This document shows, in pieces, positions 1-6,322 of a DNA stretch of 32,162 nucleotides. The stretch's first letter is position 1; every line of letters begins with the position of its first letter. This stretch comes from Hyphomicrobiales bacterium. GTDB lineage: Bacteria; Pseudomonadota; Alphaproteobacteria; Rhizobiales; Rhizobiaceae. The notes under the pieces were generated by a model, which was not told the DNA's origin, searched no databases, and saw nothing but the letters and a program-made list of their open reading frames with translations. The translations under genes were made by a program, and so were the position numbers. The stretch is taken from positions 16,665 to 48,826 of the forward strand of contig UCCA01000027.1 in assembly GCA_900470805.1 (NCBI GenBank), written 5' to 3'.

Positions 1-20
1 CAAGGGGGGAGATCGGCTGG
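1..20. repeat. Fragment of a GC-rich palindromic intergenic repeat (window edge)
   Basis: The first bases (CAAGGGGGGAGATCGGC) match, in opposite orientation, the arm of the palindromic element at 73-117, whose reverse complement ends in CAGGGGGGGAGATCGA. This suggests that the window opens inside a second, inverted copy of the same short repeat. Similar elements are frequent between genes of Rhizobiaceae. Only the edge is visible, so the call is tentative. Bases 21-72, between the two copies, hold nothing I can assign. Confidence 0.4.
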
Positions 21-72
21 AAGCACCCGCTCGCTCCGACATTGGCGTTCTGCAAAGATCTGGCCGCGAGTC

Positions 73-117
73 GATCTCCCCCCCTGAGGGGGAGATGCCC
101 GGCAGGGCAGAGGGGGG
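73..117. repeat. Palindromic GC-rich rhizobial intergenic repeat
   Basis: The element has a perfect TCTCCCCC / GGGGGAGA stem (75-82 with 88-95) around a short CTGAG-containing loop, followed by the conserved-looking tail GCCCGGCAGGGCAGAGGGGG. I recognise this pattern as a widespread short interspersed palindrome of rhizobial genomes, comparable to the RIME-like elements described from Rhizobium. The class name is from memory and was not checked. The ATG of the downstream transglycosylase gene (95) lies within it. Confidence 0.6.
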
Positions 118-1360
118 TGCCACACGCCGCCCCCTCGCAATCCTCCTCACCTTCCTCGCCACGACCTCGCTCGCCCACGCCGCCCCATCGAAGGCCGACG
201 TCGAAGCCCAGTTCGAACGCTGGGTGCAGACCGACCTCTGGCCGGAGGCGCAGAAGAGCGGCATCTCCGAGAAGACCTTCAAATCCGCCTTTTCAGGCGT
301 CGAGCTCGACTGGTCGCTCAACGATCTCGCCCCTCCAGGCTTCCCGAAGCCGAAGGAGCAGAAGCAGACGCAGGCCGAGTTCTCCTCGCCGGCGCCCTAT
401 TTCAACGATGACCGCCTGAAGCGCCTCGCCGTCACCGGCCGTGGCTTCCAGACGCAATATGCCTCGACGCTGAAGAAGATCGAGAAGACCTACGGCGTTC
501 CCGGCTCGATCGTGCTGGCCATCTGGGGCCGCGAAACCGGTTTCGGCGCCGCCAAGATCCCCAATTCCGGCATCGAGGTGCTGGCCACCAAGGCCTTCAT
601 GTCGACCCGCAAGGAGATGTTTCGCACCGAGCTGATCGCCGGCCTGCACATCATCGACGGCGGCGACGTCACGGCCGCCGATTTCAAGGGCTCGTCGGCC
701 GGTGCGCTCGGACAGCCGCAGTTCATGCCGACCAGCTATCTGAAATATGCCGTCGATTTCGATGGCGACGGCCACCGCAATATCTGGACCTCGGTGCCCG
801 ACACGCTGGCCTCGATCGCCAATTTCCTCGTCAAGAAGGGCTGGCAGCGTGATCGCGGCTGGGGCTATGAGGTGACCATCCCCGAGAGCGTCTCCTGCGC
901 CCAGGAAGGCCCCGATCTCGGTAAGCCGATCACCCATTGGGCATCGCTCGGCATCGATCGCATCTCCGGCAAGGCCTTCCCGTCAGGTGAAAACAACGCC
1001 ACCGGCATGATGATGGTCCCCGCCGGCCGTGACGGTCCGGAATTTTTGGTGACGCCGAATTTCTACGTCATCAAGGAATACAACAACTCCGATCTTTACG
1101 CGCTCTACATCGGCAATCTCGCCGACCGCATCGCCTATGGCTCCGGCGCCTTCCAGGGTGCCTGGGGCGATGTCGGCAAGATGCTGCGCTCGGACGTCGC
1201 CACCATGCAGAAGGCGCTGGAGAAGAAGGGCTACGACGTCGGCGGCTCCGATGGCCTGCCCGGCTACAAGACGCGCCGCTCCATCGGCCAGTGGCAGGAA
1301 AAGAACGGCATGAAGCCGACCTGCTATCCCGAGGCGCACATGATCGGCAAGCTGAAGTAG
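95..1360 (+). CDS. Secreted lytic murein transglycosylase, MltB family, with C-terminal peptidoglycan-binding domain
   Basis: The 421-aa product cleaves the MurNAc-GlcNAc glycosidic bond of peptidoglycan to give 1,6-anhydro ends, acting in the periplasm. Residues about 11-29 form a signal peptide (RR, then a hydrophobic run, ending AHA-AP). No lipobox cysteine is seen, so this is probably a soluble rather than lipid-anchored enzyme. The catalytic glutamate is Glu147 in GRETGFG, and the family motif GQPQFMPTSY follows at about residue 206. The last ~70 residues resemble a peptidoglycan-binding domain (LRSDVATMQKALEKKGY). The only usable in-frame start before the signal peptide is the ATG at 95, which lies inside a palindromic repeat whose GAGGGGGAG could act as a close Shine-Dalgarno sequence. 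The gene converges on an MFS transporter 31 bases downstream, with no clear terminator between them. Confidence 0.9.
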   Translation: MPGRAEGGATRRPLAILLTFLATTSLAHAAPSKADVEAQFERWVQTDLWPEAQKSGISEKTFKSAFSGVELDWSLNDLAPPGFPKPKEQKQTQAEFSSPAPYFNDDRLKRLAVTGRGFQTQYASTLKKIEKTYGVPGSIVLAIWGRETGFGAAKIPNSGIEVLATKAFMSTRKEMFRTELIAGLHIIDGGDVTAADFKGSSAGALGQPQFMPTSYLKYAVDFDGDGHRNIWTSVPDTLASIANFLVKKGWQRDRGWGYEVTIPESVSCAQEGPDLGKPITHWASLGIDRISGKAFPSGENNATGMMMVPAGRDGPEFLVTPNFYVIKEYNNSDLYALYIGNLADRIAYGSGAFQGAWGDVGKMLRSDVATMQKALEKKGYDVGGSDGLPGYKTRRSIGQWQEKNGMKPTCYPEAHMIGKLK

Positions 1361-1391
1361 GCCCATCACGACGCGATGAGCGGGTCTGGCA

Positions 1392-3041
1392 TCAGTGGTG
1401 CAGGTCGATCGGCGCCTTGAAGAACAGGTCGTCATTGGGCGGGATCGCCTGCCGCTCGATCATCCGGTGCACATGCGGCCCTGTTTCACCACGATGCAAC
1501 GCCCGCAGCCGGTCGGTATTCTCGCCGTCCACCTGCGTCCGCCGCTGATTGTGCCTGATGTACTCCACCCAGGTCGGCGTGTGATAGGTCTCGATCCAGC
1601 GTCCGGGCTTTTCGAGATCGCGCATCAGCGCCCAGTTGCGGGCCCCATCGCGAATGCGGATGCGCCGCCGCTCGCCCATCAGCGCCATGAATTCCGGCAC
1701 GTCGACATCGTCGATCTCGTAGTCGACCTGGATCACCACGGGCCCGCTGCGCGGCGTGATATCGAGGCCGAGCGACGGTTCGGTAAAGCGGTTCAGCGGA
1801 TCAAGGTTGAGCGTCTCGAACGCCGGCATTGGCAGCTTCAGGCCGATGACGATGCCGGCGAGCATCACGACGGATGACAAGAGCAGCGCGTTGGCGACGC
1901 CGTACGTGTCGGCGGCAATGCCCCAGACCCAGCTGCCGCCGGCAATGCCGCCGAAAGTGACCGTCTGGTAGAGCGACAGTGCCCGCCCGACCACCCAGCG
2001 CGGCGTCGACAGCTGCACGATCGTGTTGAACAACGACAAAGCCAGCACCCAGCAGGCACCCGAGATCACCAGTCCGGCGCAGGTCAGCGTCGAATAGGGG
2101 CTGAGCGCGGCGATGCCGGCGCTGATGGCGAAGCCGGCGAAGGAGAGCCGCACGATTGTCTCGCTGGAGAGTTTTTCTCGCAGCCGCGCATTCAGCACCG
2201 CCCCGCCGATGGCGCCGATGCCGAAGGAGCCGAGCATCAGGCCGTAGGTCAACGGCCCGCCGATCACCAGTTCCAGCGCCACGATCGGCAGAAGCGCGAG
2301 GATCGAGCTGGCGCTGATCCCGAAGAGCAGGCCGCGCAGCATCACCTTCTGCAGGTTGGGCGACATCGAGATGTAGCGAAGCCCGGCGAAGATGGCGCTA
2401 GCAAGCGCCTCGCGCGGCAGCGTCGAGACTGGAAAGGCCGGCTTCCAGCGCAAAAGCGCGAAGATCAGGGCGAAATAGCTGAGCGTGTTGACCGCGAATG
2501 CCGCCGCCGCACCGGCTGCTGCGACGATGATGCCGCCGATCGCCGGGCCGACGCTGCGGGTGATGTTGAAGCCGACGCTGTTCAGCGTCACGGCGCCGGG
2601 CAGGTCGGCGCGCGGCACCATGTCGCCGACCGAGGCCTGCCAGGACGGGTTGTTCAGCGCCGTGCCGCAGCCGAGCAGGAAGGTGAAGAACAACAGCAGC
2701 CACGGCGACAGCAGGCCGAAAAACGCGAAGACACTGAGCAGCGCCGAAACCACGAACATGAAACACTGTGCCGTCAGCATCACGCGGCGGCGGTCGAAAC
2801 TGTCGGCAAGCGCGCCGGACACCAGCGAAAACAGCATGATCGGCAGCGCGGTCGAGGTCTGCACCAGCGCCACCATGTCGCCCGACGTGGTGATGACGGT
2901 CATCATCCACGCCGCACCCACCGCCTGGATCAGCCCGCCGAAGTTGGATGCGATGCTGGCGAACCATATCCTTCGGTAGGTCTCGTGCCGCAGCGGCGCC
3001 AATGTCGAAGAAGTATACGCCACCATCCGTCCCACCCCCAT
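1392..3041 (-). CDS. MFS exporter, transmembrane secretion effector (MFS_3) family, with soluble C-terminal domain
   Basis: The 549-aa inner-membrane protein has about 12 hydrophobic segments in residues 20-420, starting after a short N-terminus (LRHETYRRIWFASIASNFGG, typical of EntS/MFS_3 exporters). The major-facilitator loop signature appears as GALADSFDRRRVM. Residues about 435-549 form a soluble tail (starting near SGPVVIQVDYEI, then WALMRDLEKPGRWIETYHTPTW) that looks like a dimeric alpha-beta barrel of the antibiotic-monooxygenase type. This tail is typical of a subset of the family. The transported compound is unknown. Two starts are possible: the ATG at 3041, or an internal ATG at 3026 (MVAYTSS) preceded by GGGACGG. 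A TATATA -10-like box lies at 3061-3066. The gene is divergent from rimP. Confidence 0.85.
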   Translation of the reverse strand: MGVGRMVAYTSSTLAPLRHETYRRIWFASIASNFGGLIQAVGAAWMMTVITTSGDMVALVQTSTALPIMLFSLVSGALADSFDRRRVMLTAQCFMFVVSALLSVFAFFGLLSPWLLLFFTFLLGCGTALNNPSWQASVGDMVPRADLPGAVTLNSVGFNITRSVGPAIGGIIVAAAGAAAAFAVNTLSYFALIFALLRWKPAFPVSTLPREALASAIFAGLRYISMSPNLQKVMLRGLLFGISASSILALLPIVALELVIGGPLTYGLMLGSFGIGAIGGAVLNARLREKLSSETIVRLSFAGFAISAGIAALSPYSTLTCAGLVISGACWVLALSLFNTIVQLSTPRWVVGRALSLYQTVTFGGIAGGSWVWGIAADTYGVANALLLSSVVMLAGIVIGLKLPMPAFETLNLDPLNRFTEPSLGLDITPRSGPVVIQVDYEIDDVDVPEFMALMGERRRIRIRDGARNWALMRDLEKPGRWIETYHTPTWVEYIRHNQRRTQVDGENTDRLRALHRGETGPHVHRMIERQAIPPNDDLFFKAPIDLHH

Positions 3042-3127
3042 GCTTCGCGCTCCGCAATGCTATATAAGCAAAGCGGGCGCTCTGGCCACACGCCGCGTGC
3101 CTCCCGTTGCCGGCATCCCGACGGAGC

Positions 3128-3156
3128 TTGCAATTTCTTGGAAACGGGCCTATATG
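3128..3156 (+). promoter_or_regulatory. Sigma70-type promoter of the rimP-nusA-infB operon
   Basis: The -35 box TTGCAA (3128-3133) and -10 box TATATG (3151-3156) are separated by exactly 17 bases. Transcription would start near 3163, giving a leader of about 100 bases before the rimP TTG start. Position, spacing and box quality agree, but no experimental start is known here. Confidence 0.6.
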
Positions 3157-3182
3157 GCTCTCAAATCTTGATCGTCTTGATG

Positions 3183-3213
3183 AAGAGTGGGCCGCAAGGA
3201 CCCGCTCTTTTTT
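3183..3213 (+). terminator. Intrinsic-terminator-like hairpin in the rimP leader (candidate attenuator)
   Basis: AAGAGTGGG (3183-3191) pairs with CCCGCTCTT (3201-3209) with one T-G wobble, around a 9-base loop, and runs straight into six T residues (3208-3213). It lies after the likely promoter and 47 bases before the rimP start, so it would end or attenuate operon transcription rather than an upstream gene: the neighbour upstream points the other way. E. coli nusA-infB operon expression is known to be autoregulated by NusA through leader termination. An equivalent role here is an inference. Confidence 0.6.
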
Positions 3214-3260
3214 ATTACCGCGATCATCCAAAATGCATGAAATTGCTAGGAGCGCATCGC

Positions 3261-3866
3261 TTGTCGGATACGACGAACGCAGACAATGAACGTGAGCCGC
3301 GGCTGATCACCGAGACCGGTCTGGACCAGCGTCTTGCCGATATCATCGAGCCCGTGCTGATCGATATCGGTTACCGCCTGGTGCGTGTCCGCATGCTCAA
3401 CCAGAACGGCGCCACCATGCAGATCATGGCCGAGCGCAACGATGGCACGATGGACGTCGAAGGCTGCGAAGAGGTCTCGGTCGCCGTTTCTCCGGTCCTC
3501 GATGTGGAAGATCCGATCGATAAAGAGTATCATCTGGAAGTGTCTTCACCAGGCATCGACCGTCCGATGGTGCGCAAGTCGGATTTCGTGCGCTGGACGG
3601 GCCACCTCGTGAAGTGCGAAACGTCGATCATGGTCGGCAACCGCAAGCGCTTCCGTGGCAAGATTCTCGCCACCGATACGGATGGTTTCACGCTCGAGCG
3701 TGACCAGGTTTCCGAAGGCGAAGAACAGGCCATCGTCATTCCGTTCACGGCGCTTGCCGATGCGAAACTCATTCTGACCGACGATCTGATCCGTGATGCC
3801 CTGCGCGCCGACAAGCTGGCGAAGGCAGAGGCCGCGAACCAGAACGAAGCGGAAGACGAAGAATAA
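3261..3866 (+). CDS. rimP: Ribosome maturation factor RimP
   Basis: The 201-aa cytoplasmic protein binds the 30S subunit and assists its maturation. Family features include the N-terminal segment GLDQRLADIIEPVLIDIGYRLVRVRM and the conserved stretch CEEVSVAVSPVLDVEDPI...YHLEVSSPGIDRP, followed by a C-terminal SH3-like half. I choose the TTG at 3261 (reading MSDTTNADNERE) because TAGGAG sits 8 bases upstream. An ATG in frame at 3237 would add eight residues but overlaps that ribosome-binding site. The acidic tail (NQNEAEDEE) is common in rhizobial homologues. It is the first gene of the rimP-nusA-ylxR-infB operon, with nusA 60 bases downstream. Confidence 0.92.
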   Translation: MSDTTNADNEREPRLITETGLDQRLADIIEPVLIDIGYRLVRVRMLNQNGATMQIMAERNDGTMDVEGCEEVSVAVSPVLDVEDPIDKEYHLEVSSPGIDRPMVRKSDFVRWTGHLVKCETSIMVGNRKRFRGKILATDTDGFTLERDQVSEGEEQAIVIPFTALADAKLILTDDLIRDALRADKLAKAEAANQNEAEDEE

Positions 3867-3926
3867 ACCGATCAACTTGTGGCGCCGGGGAAGGGAACCC
3901 TGAACGCCTAGACGGAGAGAAAAGAC

Positions 3927-5531
3927 ATGGCAGTCAGTGCGAACCGGCTCGAACTTCTGCAGATCGCAGATGCAGTGGCGCGCGAAAAGGTCATCGACCG
4001 CGAGATCGTGCTTGCCGCAATGGCAGACGCGATCCAGAAGGCCGCGCGCTCGCGTTACGGCACTGAATCCAACATTCGCGCCGACATCAACCCGAAGACC
4101 GGCGAGATTCGTCTCCAGCGTCTGCTCGAGGTTGTCGAGGCCGCCGAGGATTATTCGACCCAGATCCCGCTCGAACTGGCCCGCGACCGCAACCCGGATG
4201 CAGCCCTTGGCGATTTCATCGCCGATCCGCTGCCGCCGATGGATTTCGGCCGTATCGCTGCCCAGTCCGCCAAGCAGGTCATCGTCCAGAAGGTTCGCGA
4301 AGCCGAGCGTGATCGCCAGTTCGACGAATTCAAGGATCGCGTCGGCGAAATCGTCAACGGCACCGTCAAGCGCGTCGAATACGGCAACGTCATTGTCGAT
4401 CTCGGCCGCGGCGAAGGCATCATCCGCCGCGACGAAATGATCCCGCGCGAAAACGTCCGCTATGGCGATCGCGTCCGTGCATACGTCTACGACGTTCGTC
4501 GTGAGCAGCGCGGCCCGCAGATCTTCCTGTCGCGCACGCATCCGCAGTTCATGGTCAAGCTCTTCACCATGGAAGTGCCTGAAATCTACGACGGCATCAT
4601 CCAGGTGAAGTCGGTTGCCCGTGACCCGGGTTCGCGCGCCAAGATCGCCGTGATCTCGAACGACAGTTCGATCGATCCGGTCGGCGCCTGCGTCGGTATG
4701 CGCGGTTCGCGCGTTCAGGCCGTTGTCGGCGAGCTTCAGGGCGAAAAGATCGATATCATTCCGTGGAGCCAAGACCCGGCGACCTTCGTCGTCAACGCCC
4801 TGCAGCCGGCTGAAGTCGCAAAGGTCGTTCTCGACGAAGATGCAGAGCGCATCGAAGTCGTGGTTCCGGACGAGCAGCTGTCGCTGGCCATCGGCCGCCG
4901 CGGCCAGAACGTCCGTCTCGCCTCGCAGCTGACCGGCTGGGACATCGACATCATGACGGAAGCCGAGGAATCGGAGCGCCGTCAGAAGGAATTCAACGAG
5001 CGCACCAACCTGTTCATGGATTCGCTCGACGTCGACGAAATGGTCGGCCAGGTTCTGGCTTCCGAGGGCTTCGCGGCCGTCGAGGAGCTGGCCTATGTCG
5101 ATCTCGAGGAAATCGCCTCGATCGACGGTTTCGACGAAGACACGGCCCAGGAAATCCAGACCCGCGCCCGCGAATATCTCGAAAAGCTCGAAGCCGAGAT
5201 GGACGAGAAGCGCAAGGCGCTCGGCGTTTCCGACGACCTGCGTGGCATCGACGGCATGACTGCCCAGATGATGGTCGCGCTCGGCGAGGACGGCATCAAG
5301 ACGATGGAAGACTTTGCCGGCTGCGCCGCTGACGATCTCGTCGGCTGGAGCGAACGCAAGAACGGCGAGACCAAGAAGTTCGAGGGCCTGTTCTCGAAGC
5401 TCGAAGTTTCGCGCGTCGAAGCTGAACAGATGGTTGTCCAAGCCCGCCTCGCGGTTGGCTGGATCACCGAAGAAGACCTCGCTAAGGAAGCGGAAGCTGA
5501 AGAAGCTCCCGAGGCCGAGCAGGAAGTTTAA
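3927..5531 (+). CDS. nusA: Transcription termination/antitermination factor NusA
   Basis: The 534-aa protein binds RNA polymerase and the nascent RNA and modulates pausing, termination and antitermination. Domain order: N-terminal RNAP-binding domain (about 1-130), S1 domain (about 140-205, GEIVNGTVKRVEYGNVIVDL), two KH domains (about 210-350, including IGRRGQNVRLAS), and two C-terminal helix-hairpin-helix/acidic repeats (about 370-430 and 435-510). The length is typical for alphaproteobacterial NusA, which carries the C-terminal repeats. The ATG is preceded by CGGAGAGAAAAGAC. Its stop TAA shares one base with the ATG of the following gene, which points to translational coupling. Confidence 0.97.
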   Translation: MAVSANRLELLQIADAVAREKVIDREIVLAAMADAIQKAARSRYGTESNIRADINPKTGEIRLQRLLEVVEAAEDYSTQIPLELARDRNPDAALGDFIADPLPPMDFGRIAAQSAKQVIVQKVREAERDRQFDEFKDRVGEIVNGTVKRVEYGNVIVDLGRGEGIIRRDEMIPRENVRYGDRVRAYVYDVRREQRGPQIFLSRTHPQFMVKLFTMEVPEIYDGIIQVKSVARDPGSRAKIAVISNDSSIDPVGACVGMRGSRVQAVVGELQGEKIDIIPWSQDPATFVVNALQPAEVAKVVLDEDAERIEVVVPDEQLSLAIGRRGQNVRLASQLTGWDIDIMTEAEESERRQKEFNERTNLFMDSLDVDEMVGQVLASEGFAAVEELAYVDLEEIASIDGFDEDTAQEIQTRAREYLEKLEAEMDEKRKALGVSDDLRGIDGMTAQMMVALGEDGIKTMEDFAGCAADDLVGWSERKNGETKKFEGLFSKLEVSRVEAEQMVVQARLAVGWITEEDLAKEAEAEEAPEAEQEV

Positions 5532-6220
5532 TGTCTGCGCGTGAGCCTACCGTTTCTCCTGAGGACGACGATCTTGCAGGTTATGACGTGAATGGTCGCA
5601 TGTGCATCGTGACGCGCGAAAGCGGATCGCCGGATGAGCTGATCCGCTTCGTTGCCGCTCCCGATGGGACGGTGGTTGCCGACCTGAAGCGCCAGCTTCC
5701 GGGACGCGGCTGTTGGGTGAAGATAGACCGCGCTCTGGTCGACAAGGCAGTGGCGAAGAAGCTCTTCGCCCGTGCCTTGAAAACGGACGTGAAGGCGGCC
5801 GCCGATCTCGGCGAGACCGTCGAGAAGCTGCTGATGCAGCAGCTGATGCAGATGATGAACATGGCCCGCAAGGCCGGACAGTTCATCAGCGGCTCCTCGA
5901 AAGTGGATGCCGCGATCAGGAGTGGCGCTGCCATCGCTGTGTTTCATGCGACGGACGCGGCAGCCGACGGCGTGAGGAAAATCGACCAGGCCCGCAAGGC
6001 CTGGCATCTCGGAATGGAAACCGAGGAAGAAATACCTTCCTACCACCTCTTCTCGGAGAGCGAAATGGAAGGCCTGATGGGTCAGAACGCTTTTATCCAT
6101 GCTGCAGTGCTTGCAGGGCAGGCGGGTGAAGGTGTAGTGAAGCGCGCAAAGATGCTCGAACAGTACCGCAATGGCGGTCAGTCCCGGGCAGCGGGCGGCG
6201 CTGGCCGGCAAAAACAATGA
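5531..6220 (+). CDS. RNA-binding protein: YlxR (DUF448) domain fused to an L7Ae-like domain
   Basis: The 229-aa protein carries a YlxR domain at about residues 22-66 (RMCIVTRESGSPDELIRFV, then GRGCWVKID, the equivalent of the family GRGAYV signature). An L7Ae/L30e-like ribosomal-protein domain follows at about 93-190 (MMNMARKAGQFISGSSKVDAAI). In many Gram-positives these are two separate genes (ylxR and ylxQ) between nusA and infB; here they are one polypeptide, as is common in alphaproteobacteria. The start overlaps the nusA stop by one base (TAATG). The function is presumed to be RNA or nucleoprotein binding linked to translation or transcription. A hairpin (ACCGGA-CTTG-TCCGGT, 6228-6243) follows the stop. 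Confidence 0.9.
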   Translation: MSAREPTVSPEDDDLAGYDVNGRMCIVTRESGSPDELIRFVAAPDGTVVADLKRQLPGRGCWVKIDRALVDKAVAKKLFARALKTDVKAAADLGETVEKLLMQQLMQMMNMARKAGQFISGSSKVDAAIRSGAAIAVFHATDAAADGVRKIDQARKAWHLGMETEEEIPSYHLFSESEMEGLMGQNAFIHAAVLAGQAGEGVVKRAKMLEQYRNGGQSRAAGGAGRQKQ

Positions 6221-6227
6221 TGCGGTC

Positions 6228-6243
6228 ACCGGACTTGTCCGGT
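6228..6243. other. Perfect short hairpin between the ylxR-type gene and infB
   Basis: ACCGGA pairs with TCCGGT around CTTG. There is no T-tract on either strand, so it is unlikely to be an efficient terminator; it could serve as an RNA processing or stability element in the operon transcript. Confidence 0.45.
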
Positions 6244-6273
6244 CCCCAGATCATTGATCGACACTATTTGATT

Positions 6274-6305
6274 GACAGGGCCTGATGACGTCATCGCTCC
6301 CTGTC
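6274..6305. promoter_or_regulatory. Long inverted repeat immediately upstream of the infB ribosome-binding site
   Basis: Outer arms GACAGGG (6274-6280) and CCCTGTC (6299-6305) flank a perfect 12-base palindrome GATGACGTCATC (6284-6295), with unpaired CCT and GCT between them. As RNA it folds into a two-part hairpin that ends just before GAAGGA (6307-6312), the likely Shine-Dalgarno sequence of infB. As DNA it could be an operator. No T-run follows. Confidence 0.5.
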
Positions 6306-6322
6306 CGAAGGAACGGGAACGA

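Noticed and set aside
2985..3260. 92-codon upstream extension of rimP
   Set aside because: It runs through the promoter, the terminator-like hairpin and the divergent MFS start. TTG 3261 with TAGGAG is better.
3546..5441. 631-codon open frame on the minus strand opposite rimP and nusA
   Set aside because: It is an antisense shadow that spans two certain genes and the gap between them.
6272..6322. 17-residue N-terminal extension of IF2 from a TTG
   Set aside because: It is encoded by an inverted repeat. The ATG at 6323 has a ribosome-binding site and gives the usual family N-terminus.
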